Assembly: GCA_021234535.1 (NCBI GenBank)
Contig: CM037830.1
Location: 3,136,170 to 3,200,169, forward strand
Reading direction: 5' to 3'
Length of the DNA stretch: 64,000 bases
Source: Stichopus chloronotus
Taxonomy: Eukaryota > Echinodermata > Holothuroidea > Aspidochirotida > Stichopodidae
In this document: one piece after another, positions 49,914-61,161 of the stretch
Layout of the letters: every line of letters starts with the position of its first letter
Position numbering within the stretch: the stretch's first letter is position 1
Program-made: the position numbers and the translations under genes
Notes under the pieces: model-generated
Databases searched by the model: none
What the model saw: the letters and a program-made list of their open reading frames with translations, nothing else
What the model was told of the DNA's origin: nothing

Positions 49914-50213
49914 TTAAAGGCAGTCACTCATCATCCCAAGCTAAATTTTTTTGGCTAGCTGTGAGAAAAGTTCTCAATTGGTTCTGCTCTTTGACTGACA
50001 GCAAATTTAGAAGATGCAGGCTAGTTCAAATTTCACAGCATACACAGGAGGAGCATTTTGAATACACATGTGGTCCTTGGATGCTCACCAGGACATGCAC
50101 CACTTGACCTTAAGCAATTGTGTTTGCAGGAGTTTTGGACAGGTGTGGGAGGGGCTAGACGTACCTGGCTTGGAGAACTCAAACTGCCTGGGACAATGAG
50201 TCACTGCCTTTAA
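49914..50213. mobile_element. TTAA-flanked MITE, family B copy 2
   Basis: The left end is TTAAAGGCAGTCACTCAT and the right end, inverted, is TTAAAGGCAGTGACTCAT. The interior is related to 44,509-44,764 (words such as ttctcaattggttct, acacatgtgg, gtgggaggggctaga) with an insertion of about 45 bp. Confidence 0.8.
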
Positions 50214-51563
50214 ATTACAAGACCATATACTTCAATCGCTTTAACACTTTTTACACACTATTTCTTACTGATATCCATTAGAATTCAAAAAGTGCATTTA
50301 GAACGTCAAATCACTCATAGTCAAAAGCAAACACTTATTAAGGCAATGAATATGTGAAGGTTGAGGTCTAAAAAAGTACCCTGATCTGATATTTTCACTT
50401 CAACATCGTCATACTTTAAGGCAAATGTAAAAGCTACATCGAAAACTTTACAAACGTGGTGCTGAAGTGGACAATACATTAAAATTAAATGTTGTTGACT
50501 TTTTTCATAAAATGAATACCAATGGATTGTAAAGAATGAACATATAACACTAAATGATACCTTTCATAACAAGTCAGCATCAACTCAGAAGAAATCAATT
50601 CTTCGAGGGCATAAGTACAAATATAAGAACTCTGTTGAAAGCACAACTATGCACCACATGAAAACATTTAACTCTTGAAATTGCTGAGAAATTTCAACTG
50701 CTTGAACAAGAAATTTCATGTCGTTATGACTACTGACATGCAGACTGTAATTTTGATTTGCACTAGGCCTGCAAATGGAAGACAATGTATAGTTTATCAG
50801 CCCTGGCATTACAGTTTTCTTTTGGTAGTGATAATTTGCATAGCAGCTGCAGCTATTCAAAGTTTCCCAAATGTTACTACAGAAGCATCCCCAACAACAG
50901 GCACAATGCACCACTGAATCTTAACATATACAAAAGATTATACCAAGTGGGAGGGACTCTGTATTTCTGACTGAAATATGATAAAGGTCAAAATTACAAT
51001 AGATAACCTAAGAATACTTCCCAAATTATGACTTCACTTTGTATTCTACAAATCCCAAGCTGTCACTACTCTATTGCAATGCAAAGCTTTCTACAATGAA
51101 AATTGTTTTTGCAGAACTTAATTGGACCATTTCATTTGGTTTAAAATTGAACTGAACCAAGCTGTAGGTGTTAACACCTGAGACAAAAAAGTTGAAAAGA
51201 TAACCATAACAGAACCCAGAAGATGAATGGCAGACCGGGTGATGCCAAGTCATGTGGTGACAATAACAGAAAGGCAACCTACTGCAAAACCTCATACAGC
51301 TGTTATGTAGGCTCATCCACAATTAAACATTGTCTATAAATGCTCAAATAACAAGTACGAGAGGAAAACCTACGAATGTAATCGAGTTAAGAACAGCTCT
51401 TAGTTTAAGTGATCTGTGGTAGTGGCTGTAGATTTGACACGCAATAGGTAAAGCTTGCTATGAACATGAATGCATTATTTTCAATATCATTTTTCATACA
51501 ACCCAGTCAACTCTCAAGTATACTTCCTTGAGCTAAACATGAGGGCTTCACAACAATAATTAT

Positions 51564-51569
51564 TTTATT
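51564..51569 (-). terminator. Polyadenylation signal of MANBAL
   Basis: AATAAA on the minus strand, 106 bases past the MANBAL stop codon. Confidence 0.6.
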
Positions 51570-51674
51570 GGTTGCTATGCAGCAAGCCAAATCAGTCAGT
51601 GTACCACTAAACTTAGCAGTAAATTTGCCTCTGGCACAACACACCTTGGCTCAAATGTTTCACTAGAACTGAAC

Positions 51675-51743
51675 TTAGTTGGTCTTCTTCTTTTCTGCTC
51701 TTCCTTTCTTGCTCAATCTTGCACCGTTATTACCAGATGCACC
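51675..51743 (-). CDS. MANBAL: MANBAL (UPF0239), exon 2 (terminal)
   Basis: The acceptor is ctgtcctgcag, phase 0. It encodes 22 residues, GASGNNGARLSKKGRAEKKK then TN, and a TAA. The basic Lys-rich end is the characteristic MANBAL C-terminus. Confidence 0.85.
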   Translation of the reverse strand, partial: GASGNNGARLSKKGRAEKKKTN

Positions 51744-52463
51744 CTGCAGGACAGAAAAGAAAATTAATCAGAGACAAATGAGACATTAAAAAAATCTTGG
51801 ACACAAGACTGGTTCAAGAACTATGGGATATGGGGAAACCCTATCAACAATAGTACGAATTTTCATTTCTGAATTGACAACATTTGAAGTTATGACAAAT
51901 CTTGAATGGACATGTTTAATTTCTGAGGAAGCTATTACCTTAAAACATTGCAGGATGCTACGGACTCACTTAAAATTGGGAAAATTCATCAGATATCTCC
52001 AACTCCCACCTCCTGCCATTCCTGCTTTTTGTTTTTGGTTCAATACTACAGAAAAATCATGCTTGAATGAATCAGTGATGTGAGGTGTGTATCAATGTGC
52101 AGCTTTTTCTGCCATGTAGAGAACTTAGAGGTAATCCAACAATGGTACAACTAATGTCTTCCACAGTGTGTTAAATTCAGACAAAGCAGGCATTGTTACT
52201 AACATATATGTTAAAAACTGTTAGTTTATCAAGAGCTGCGTCGTGAAAATATGTTCGTCATTGGAGGTAAATGTAAAATACCTGTAGGAAGGACAGAAAG
52301 AATTGTTAGTTGTTACTCTACTCCAGTAGTATTGTTCAAGGTCTCATCACATACATACTGTATGGCTTTCACATTTGTTTCAAGTATAAACCGATGTCAA
52401 TTTCTCAAGAGCTACTTGATCACAACATTCAAGACTCTGGTTTTATGAGAAGACTCTATTTAC
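51744..52463. other. MANBAL intron
   Basis: A 720-base intron with GT at the exon-1 side and AG at the exon-2 side. It holds short open frames on the plus strand but nothing recognisable. Confidence 0.8.
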
Positions 52464-52640
52464 CCCATTCTTTTCCAACTGCTCCTCTTCTTCATCATCA
52501 TCAGGTGACTTAAGGAAAAAAATAGCACCGATGCAAACAAGTTGAAAGACTGCTCCGATGTACAGGCCAATCTCTAATATCTTGTCAATTGTACTATACT
52601 CATTTACGAGGAGATCTTCGATTGAAACTTCTTCAGCCAT
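52464..52640 (-). CDS. MANBAL: MANBAL (UPF0239), single-pass membrane protein, exon 1
   Basis: This exon encodes residues 1-59 of 81, from ATG at 52,640 to a GGG|GTAAAT donor. The order is an acidic N-terminus, ILEIGLYIGAVFQLVCIGAI (residues 21-40) as the membrane segment, then an acidic DDDEEEE patch and the basic tail from exon 2. The G-L-(F/Y)-(L/I)-G-A-(V/I)-F-Q-L-(V/I)-C core and the length match MANBAL, which has about 85 residues in vertebrates. The function is not known; the name comes from its position next to MANBA-like genes in mammals. A CAG acceptor at 52,662-52,664 lies 21 bases upstream of the ATG, so a non-coding first exon exists further right. Confidence 0.9.
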
Positions 52641-53927
52641 TGTGAAGTGGAAACTCTGTACCTGAAATGGAGGTCAATGAAAGAAAACTGTGAGATTACT
52701 GCAGCTATTGCAGCCCTTGACGTCTTAGTCATCTCAAATGAACCTGCTGCTGTACTTCTGCTTTCAAACGTCGTCTTTTACATGTTCAACTGCATGCTGA
52801 TTTCCAAAGTTATATAGACACAATATACTGCACTTTTGCCAATAAGCCAGCAAGCAAGAAGCACTAAATTTATTCAGAGATGACATTGACAATTCATACA
52901 GTACCTGACTCTCACTTTATCTTTTCACTCTCTTGTAAAGACATCACATTCGCAATGCAAGTCTGATGTCGCAATGTTACGCCAAAAATCAGAATAAATG
53001 TGATAATCTGGCAGCTTTGTTGGTGTCACTCTAACTGAAAATTGGCAACTCACTCTATAAATGAACACAGTAAAGTCTATACTGTTGGTGATTCCATGGA
53101 TTATCATTACTTTCTTGTAAGCCATGGCCAATTTAACTTCAAAATAGGAGTTTTTACCATCAATGAAATACCGCTGTTTTTTTTTCAGTTCTGACTACTG
53201 TAAGAAACAATAAATGCACAATATGACTTTGCTAAGCAACACACTGAACCACACATAATTAAAGCATCACAATACGTAACTGTATGAATATGTGGACTGG
53301 CTGTTAATTTGGTGATAAAAGTTCTGGTCTTCAGGCCCTTATGTTGGTGGGATATTTTCCTCATTAAATATGTACAGTAGGATATTGAAACATACCCAGT
53401 TTGTTTCAATTTCATTACATTAAACTCACAGTGCAAGTAGGCTATCCTGATCCTTTCAGTAATCAAACTCAAAGTGAAATCTAGTTTACAAGTTTACAAC
53501 ATGAACACTTATGACATCTGAAACTTCTCTTACAGGCCTGATCAACGCAAATCTGACAATTAATCTGCACTGTGGCTATACCACCTACAGTAGGCTACAT
53601 CTACAAAGATAGTAAAAAGAAGAATCAGGAGAGACAGATGAATCCAAATCAAGAACCATTTAAGAGAGAAAAGATTCAAACAAAGCTCTTAAGTCTTGCC
53701 CTGTGAAAGGAAGTACAGATCTGTTAAATAAAAGCATTCTTTAAAGTTAAACCCATTACCACTGCTATGGATGTTTAACTTGCCACACCGACCTTTACAG
53801 AAATTAATCAGGAAATTATTGTCTGCACCTTCTCCAGTTATAATAAAAGTAATAATACATTTAAAAAGCACCCAACTCCAGAATGGGTTATCTGCTCAAG
53901 GCACTGAGCAACAGTGTTACACTTTGT

Positions 53928-54025
53928 CAATGTAATTGATTACGATTACTTTTCAATTTGCATCACGTAATCAATTACGATTAATCCATTGTAATTGACT
54001 ACGATTTTCTGATTACGATTACCCC
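53928..54025. repeat. GTAATTGATTACGATTAC repeat cluster
   Basis: Four to five variants of the near-palindromic word aatcaattacgatta or gtaattgattacgatt occur in both orientations within 100 bases. Confidence 0.7.
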
Positions 54026-56832
54026 AGGCTTGATGTTTACATAGAGAAACAAACATTAAAAAAAGACATACATATACACAAAAGGCTTCACTTTCCAAAA
54101 CATAACTTACAGTAAAGAGGTGAGTCTTTAATTGTTGTTTGAATGAATTGTAGTTATCATTTTAATGTATTCAGGTAACGAGTTCCAAAGTTTTGGAGCT
54201 GATGCTGAAAAGGAGGTGTCAAAGTGAAATCTCGTCAGAGGTCAGGAGAGATTAAAGCCTTAAGGATAATGATGAACGTAAACTTCTGAACGGCTGGTAG
54301 GATGTGACGAGATTTGAAAGGTAAGTTGGTGCTAAGTCATAAATGCAATGTTAGGTTAGAAGATGAAGAATTTTGAAAACAATTTGGAACTTTACAGGAA
54401 GCTAACAGAGTGGTTTAAGAATAGGTGATATGTGGCCTTTCTTTTCAGTTCCAGTTATTATTTTAGCTGCAGCATTCTGAACATAACAAGTTTAAGGGCA
54501 AAGGAGGGCAAAAGCCCCATATGATGCCCTGTAATCCAAACCCCCGCCACCAAAACACTTACCAAACTAATATCACACAAAGCCTGGCAAAAACAGATTC
54601 TTCCACAGTCACGACCAAACTTATCAATGTTGCCCTTAAAGCTATTGACTGAAGTGGCATTTACAACCTAATCAAGCAAATTATCCCACTCAATGAAGAG
54701 GACATCCATCTCATGGACATCCTTATTGTTATATAAATTTAGTGAAAACTCCTGCTCAGGCTTTAACTAAATGCTTCATGTGGGGTTATAAGTATTAAAC
54801 AATCGTTCAATTCTCCTGCAAATTGTAACATAACATAACAAGTTGAAGGGCAATGGAGGGCGAAAGCCCCACAACTTAGATGCCCTGTAACAGTGCCTGA
54901 CTGTCTGTTAAAGTAAACTTGCATTCCCCTTTGATAATGCTAGCCCTTTAATTGCAACTCTATGTCCAAGGTTAAAAACATTGAATCATATGTCTGACAT
55001 TAAGAACAACTTTTCTGTTGATAATGATATGCTGTAACTGTAGGTCAAGTCCACGAAGTGCTTCCGAATTAGAGTGACTAACTTATAGTACATTACAATC
55101 CTAGTTTCATAGCTACGCTTTCAAAATCAGAAACTCATCATGTATTGTAACTTAGTTAAACGAAAGAAAAGGAAGTATTTGCCTGGGTTGACAAACTTAC
55201 CTCAGTAAACTTACGAGCAAAGCCTGCAAACAGTACCCTGTACAACACTACACGTATTGTAACACGAGGCTACAGTATACAACAGGAGGCTAAATAACCT
55301 GAGGTACATTTGACGTGACAATCAGCACTGACGTTACTCGTTAGACTGTAGAGTAGATCTTTGCAGTGTGTACCTCTAACTGTTATGGATTAATGAAGAT
55401 ACGAACCATAAAGTCAACTTTGTATTTGTAGCAACAGCTGTAATAACTTCACACCGTGAAAAGTCATTGGTCTGGTTAAATATGTACACGTTGACTACCT
55501 TGAGTTCACTTCAAAAAATCAATTCTTCTTTACAATAGAGATCTATCACTGCAATGAAAATCACCGAGCCGTGTTACTCAGAGAAGATTAAAACATATGA
55601 GATAGGTTACGTTAACACGCATCGTTGACAGCTAGTCGCATACACTACAGGTTCAAACGATTGCAACAAAGACGTTTGTTTATGCTAGCTGTAAATAAAG
55701 CCCCATGGTTGATAAAGCGATTATGGAGCGCCAAATTTCGTTTCAATGCAAAGAACTAGATTTCTTTGTTCCAATTTAATGTATCAGAGTTGCATATGAC
55801 TCGCGTCACTGACTGTTTTAGAAAATGCAAAAGACTCCACTCGAGTCAGTATGCGGAAGAGACTATAACAACTAGAACTAGAGTCACGCAAGTAGATGCC
55901 GAGACTACTCGACTTTTTTCTCTCAATGACTCAGCAGGGCCTTTTTTAACATACATACTGCAGGGGGGATGGCCCCCGTCTGTTACTCGGCCCCTCCACT
56001 TAGCTCATTTTGCCCCCAGTATTGTCCTTTTTTCTTGAAATTTTTGTTTTCACGTGTGACAACAAAATTTACGCAGACAGGGGAAAGTACAAACTACCTC
56101 ACTCAGTGACTAGCTTAGAGCACACTGTAAACAATTTCTATATGTACAACATATATATGTAACATTTTTAACAGTGCATACCTAGGCCTAGTTTCCTGAA
56201 AGTAGGCCTAGGATCTCGCCGTATGTCCTTTTCCCTGATATGACCGTGTATATGCGCATGTGCAATGTATATAATGTGCGAGCAGTCAGCGCGTAACGCC
56301 TATGGGGTCGGGTGGGGCAAACTCGGGGGAAAACCACCGAACAAAGGGGGCCCAGCTGCAATGATGTATAGAACTTATTCTTTTTGAAGCGGCACGTTTT
56401 CGTTGGAAAAGAAACTATAAACGAGTCAATGGACATGTTTTTCTGTGCATGAATACGATCGTCATAAATCATATGCCCCTGCAACTGCAATTCTTTTCCA
56501 CATGACTGACTCAGGCGCCTGAGTTACACCTAGAACTTGATAAGCTACGCTGGTACATATAATAGCGAAATACCGCAGATATTTCATTGAATTTGCTCCA
56601 TAGAATTAGATCTAATTGATTCTCTCTCGGTGAGGGTTGCCACTTGACATTAGCGGATGACTGGCCAAATTTGGCATATTTTAAACCCTTTTCCCTGATG
56701 TTTTCCACAGCTATCGGCCAAATCGCCAACACTTAAGATGTAGGTATGTTTCCGTATCAGACAGTAAATCGAAATTGGTATATTTTTCATTTTTTGTTGA
56801 TATTTTGCCCAGATCATTCTCCAACTTCCAAG

Positions 56833-56979
56833 TTGAAGCTAATCAAAACATACCTACCTTCAACCATTCCTCAAGATCGGCTGGATTTGCTGGCTGTCCT
56901 TTCCATCGAGAGCGAGGAGGCATGGTCTCTTGATATAGATAGTCGATATGTTTGCTGGCAAGAAGACCAGGCTCAGTAA
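56833..56979 (+). pseudogene. hAT transposase C-terminal dimerisation domain fragment
   Basis: Open codons ending in TAA carry LKLIKTYLPSTIPQDRLDL then LAVLSIESEEAWSLD. This is the hallmark L-K-x-x-K-x-Y-x-R-S-x-x-x-Q-x-R-L-x-x-L-A-x-L-S-I-E block near the end of hAT transposases and the related ZMYM/TTF-type zinc-finger proteins. The rest of the transposase is absent, so this is a dead 3' fragment. It is followed by non-coding sequence ending in a hAT-like terminus at 57,357. The usual W-F-R block is missing. Confidence 0.65.
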
Positions 56980-57339
56980 ATTCAAGCTCTAGCCTTTCCA
57001 AGTAATTGGACATTGGTCATTTGTTCTTATTGTTCTTTCAATCTTTTAATGTATCTAGCTTTTCAACATTTTTTGTTCCCACTTCAGTAGACAGACAAGG
57101 AGGACCAAAAATGTGTCTATGAACACAGATTGCCCCCAAAATCTCAGCCGATAAAGTCACCACAGAATGTTCCATATACGGCTTAGATTGCACCAGAGAG
57201 CTTGTAGAACCCTAGAGCTTCCAGGGCCCTAAGGCGGGCCCTGGACCCACGCCTTTGGGACTTCGCTTTCCGCGCTCGTTATGCGCGCGTCCCGCACCAG
57301 CCAGGAGCCCTTCCTTCGCTGAAACCAAGGGCCTCCAGA

Positions 57340-57357
57340 CTCATCGTGACGCCACTG
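57340..57357. mobile_element. hAT-like right terminus
   Basis: gtgacgccactg, reverse complement CAGTGGCGTCAC, matches the CAGTGGCG ends at 26,941, 36,451 and 45,795. It probably belongs to the same remnant as the transposase fragment, whose left end is not found. Confidence 0.5.
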
Positions 57358-58233
57358 CGAGCAGTGTGTCTTTTTACCAATTATGTGTGTGACGAAGTTG
57401 CTGACCTAGTACGAGAAGTACAAGGCGACCAAAACACTAGCATTAACGTTAGCAGATTTCCCCGGACTAGGAAGCCTAGGGGTGTCCTATGTAGCCTATA
57501 GGTTCCTACACCATATAAACTTCGATCGACGGAGAAATTTGAGAAAAAAAAAGATGAAAATAAGGGTGATTTGATAAATTTTTTTGTTAGGTATGGTAAA
57601 CTCATTTTTGTAAATCTGGAGAGCATTTTTCGAAAAAAAAAAATATCTTCATAAAATACTTTGGTGACTTATGGTGACTCCGTTTAGATGGTCCCTTTTT
57701 CCAAATCCCCCCCCCCCCCCCACTAAAAATTTCTTAAAAAAGGCCCTGTGACTGAGTCATACGTATATCGGCAACAATGATGACAGCAAAAACAATAAAA
57801 ATAAAAAACATCCACTTTCGTACTAGCCGATAATGAACAAATCTCATGCAGCGGTTTTACCTGCGGCGTGATAACGTACTCATATGACGAAAAAGTGAAA
57901 ACGTACTAGTATAGCCTCACGATGTCTACCCCTACCCACAAGTGCACGAGGCGTACGGGAAGGAATATTAAGTTTGGACAAAAATAGTGGAAAACTCCGA
58001 CAAATGAGACAAGTCAAAATACAAAAATTATGTCATTATGACTGTAGATAGCCCGTACAAGTCGTGGCACGCGATTTCCGGCGAACTAAAAAATATTTTA
58101 TCCCAAACTTTTGTACCCCGCGCCTACTCATGGTGGCGCTCCGTTTAATTTTACACAATTCCACCCTAGTCCAAAATCCTGGGTGCCTCACTGTAGGAGA
58201 GGGCTGCTGCATTTCCGCAACACACTGTAACTT

Positions 58234-58722
58234 AGGGTGGAGAGTTAGCTTGGTGGTTAAAGTGTCCGTCTTGCAATCAAAGGGTGGATCAAATCCCGGT
58301 GGAACCACTTGGAAATTTCTGGGGATTCAAATTTGACTTGTTCAGTAAAGCTGTCTATAGTGGTGCTTAGGGGGTTGTTTGGGTTCCTGTTTAGATCTTG
58401 TCCGCTTCAGGTTGCCTGGTACAGCTCATGGGTTGCTGAGATAAGCAGGTTCTCCACCCCTAACGTCCTTTGGGAAAGTGGCTAAAGATGGGGGATACAC
58501 TCTCGTCTGTCGGATGGGGACGTTAAATGGCGGTCAGGGGAGCAGGTCTGGGTTTGTATGGTTAACATTGGCGATTTTCTGGTTTCACCCCTTCCTCGAA
58601 ATCCTCTGGACACTTATCGAAAAGAGTAGACTTCTCGCCGGTGTTCATCCACGTACGATCAACATGGATGATATGCTCCTTGATGAGCCAATTTGGACTT
58701 CCTGATCCTCAACTTCGAAATT
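58234..58722 (+). mobile_element. tRNA-derived SINE with perfect 11 bp target-site duplication
   Basis: The head carries an A box (TAGCTTGGTGG, 58,246-58,256) and a B box (GGATCAAATCC, 58,286-58,296) at tRNA spacing. A body of about 400 bases contains gtctgtcggatggggacg, a word common in marine invertebrate SINE bodies. CACTGTAACTT at 58,223-58,233 and 58,723-58,733 is a perfect flanking duplication. There is no poly-A tail. The overlapping frames are not genes. Confidence 0.8.
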
Positions 58723-59370
58723 CACTGTAACTTGAGCCCCCTCCCCATCCTTAGAACAAGAAGAGAAAGTTGAACCTCAAAATTCGTGCAATTTGGTCCA
58801 AAAATCTAAGTTCAGGCAAATATTCCCTGCCGCCCAGAAATATTGACCACCTACCCCTCGCATGTCCCTACGCGATGCTACCCCTGCACTTTTCTTATTT
58901 TTAATTGTAATTTGCCAAATCCAGGCTGAGCCTGCATCTGAGCCTGTCTAGAGAACAAGGGCCCATTTTGAATATAGTCATTGGTGAAATACTTCATTTT
59001 TGTGAGTGGTATTGTACAAATTTACTTAGGGGTATACACACACACAATTGGAGAAACACGAGGGGTATTTTGTTGTCTTGACTCTTGAATAATGAGATAA
59101 ATAGATTGTAAACAGAATATTTTCCTTCACTTTAATATTTTCTAATTAAGGAACAGCATATACATAAGTACTTTTATTGAAACCAGCTGGTGGTATGACA
59201 TAAATACGAGCTTCTGATAGTGTTCCTGGATGCAAAAATAGCAATGACATGTGATTCTTGATAAAGGAAAGAAAAGAACTAGATGACTATTTAGAGTGAA
59301 ATGGAGGGTTTTTTCACCGCCAAGGTAATATTTCGTTTGACATTTCTGTAAAGTACCGTGACCCGGAAGG

Positions 59371-59488
59371 GACGTTTCAAGATTTCGATGTTTCCACTTT
59401 TCCATTTCGAGATTTTGACTATTTTCGTTTCTAGATTTCGATGTTTCGAGTTTTTCGAACTTCGAAGTTTCTATGTTTCGACTTTTTG
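59371..59488. repeat. Fold-back element, left arm of TTTCGA repeats
   Basis: About ten variants of a 9-13 bp word around tttcgatgtttcgac. Read as protein this gives the Glu, Thr, Lys and Arg-rich minus-strand frame, which is not a gene. Confidence 0.75.
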
Positions 59489-59880
59489 GCATGATAGGCA
59501 AAATGATCTTTCTTTTCTTGGGACAATACGAAGCAGAAAGTAATCCACAAACTTAGATATTTTTCTGAGCATGTGGGGAGTCCTTGGGCTGGCTGGCAAA
59601 TTTTGGTCAGTGTTTAATGTACCTTCCCACAATGTTCTAGATTGTGATTACCTGAGTTAATTCATTATTCATTCATTAAAACAAAGCAACATGGTCATGT
59701 GGTCAAGGCCATTGATTTTGTTATAAATTTAGCTCACGGCCACTCTCTTTCTGTCTGCCTCCACTCCTCTGGTGGAACGGCCGGTGTCAGAGCAGGGAGC
59801 TGCCACTCTAACAGCTCCCTGGGAGTACATACAAGCCCGCATACATATGATATATTTGTGGTAGCGTGACGCATGCTAAA

Positions 59881-59963
59881 CGTCGAGACATCAAAGGAAA
59901 AAGTCGAAACATAGAAACAGCGAAATCTCGGAAACATCGAAACGAAAAAGTCGAAACATCGAA
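59881..59963. repeat. Fold-back element, right arm (inverted)
   Basis: Inverted counterpart of 59,371-59,488: gtcgaaacatagaaacagcg, aaacatcgaaacgaaaaag and so on. The arms are separated by about 390 bases of ordinary sequence. Confidence 0.75.
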
Positions 59964-61146
59964 TGTAGAGGGCCACAGCGCATTATGAGTCAATCAATCT
60001 GAGTCTTACTTTCCCTGAAAGGAAACCCTATGTTGATTCCAATGAACTGAATGGTACTTCAGAATCTGCGCCTCCCCCTCCCGTTCTTCAGTTTTTCTGC
60101 CACAGTGCTAGGTCTGCTGGTTGTGCAATGTGACGGTATCCAGCTATAACGCAAAAGGAGACTGCTTTTGACCTTTGAACCACGTATATGTCTGGAAACC
60201 TCTATTATTATGAAGGGGATAATGTGACGGATATAGAATGTTACTAATTGAAAGTTATCAAAAAATACATTTTTATTTTTTATTACAAAATTTACTTCTT
60301 TCTAATACATTTCCAAGTCATTAATACTTAGAATCTGCTCAAACATATTTTATATCCATCTTTGTACAACTAAATAATTTCCTTACACACTTTACAATAA
60401 TGGACTGTACCAACCTATTCATAGCGCTTCGTTTAAAATCGTACAGCTGTCTCTGCGCTGTGGGGACGACAGAAGCAATTTTGAGGGTTTTCTGTCTAGT
60501 GTCTACGTAAGAAAACAACTTTCATGACTCAAAAAGCCTAAAATTGTGAGATTCAGTTTACAGGAGAAGTAATAATTTCCTCTACTAAATTATCTATCCA
60601 CATTGGCAATTGCTTTTGTTGTAACTGGAAACTAGCAACTTGTCTCGTTCAATCACGTTACTCAACGTTAGGTTAACTGAGTGTACAGTAAGTTAGGCAA
60701 TTATAATTCAACTAGCCTAATGACGTTATTCGTTGGAATCAGCCCTAAGCCCCTAGGGTTAACGCTACAGTAGTTACTACCACTACTATTAGTGGTAGTA
60801 CTACTAGTACTGAGAAAGTTCGGAACTGTCATGTAGTGAACGTGTTTCGTGTAGGCTAGGCCTGTTTTAGTGTTTGTAATACTAAACGTATAGTGTGTTA
60901 GACCTGCACAGTTACAGTACAGTTGCTCAAATTTAGCCTGAGTGTTCCTTAGCTCTGTGGTATGAAGTGTCTACTAAGTTAGTAATGTAATTATAGAAGC
61001 AAACATAATTAGAGTAGAAATAGAATCAACATAGCCCTATCTTCGACTTTACTAGTAGCATGCATGTATAAAACTTCGTGCATCTAACATAAAACCCTTG
61101 GACTTTCTAGCTGTAGGACATTCAAAATCCTTGTTGGCCTTTATCT

Positions 61147-61161
61147 ATGAATCTTGTTAAG
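61147..61161 (+). CDS. Probable secreted protein, first coding exon (5 codons)
   Basis: ATGAATCTTGTTAAG is followed by a consensus donor, GTAAGT, giving Met-Asn-Leu-Val-Lys in phase 0. Joined to the exon at 63,977 it reads MNLVKVVLLLLMT, a typical signal-peptide start: one Lys, then a Leu/Val run. Neither exon alone is informative. The agreement of phase, splice signals and signal-peptide character is the argument. Confidence 0.4.

Larger units (their letters stand above)
47480..51563. other. Intergenic DNA between convergent genes
   Basis: It contains a poly-C run (about 47,916), a 20 bp minisatellite (48,835), and a TTAA MITE (49,914). No recognisable exon was found; small frames are unsupported. 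Confidence 0.5.
52662..61146. other. MANBAL 5' intron and intergenic DNA
   Basis: This stretch should contain the non-coding first exon and promoter of MANBAL, which I cannot place. It holds TAATC-rich repeats (53,930-54,020), a hAT remnant (56,833-57,357), a poly-C run (57,706), a SINE (58,234) and a fold-back element (59,371). CTGTA/TACAG words are common here, as in the first 12 kb. Confidence 0.5.

Noticed and set aside
58235..58308. Possible functional tRNA gene
   Set aside because: A and B boxes are present, but the anticodon and acceptor stems do not pair properly and it is the head of a SINE with its own target duplication.
58036..58705. Four overlapping frames of 75-90 codons on both strands
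   Set aside because: All or most of each lies in the SINE and its repeat-like flank.
59142..59993. Minus-strand frames rich in ETSKSRN and FRCFDVSTF words that look like repeat proteins
   Set aside because: They are the TTTCGA fold-back arms translated.
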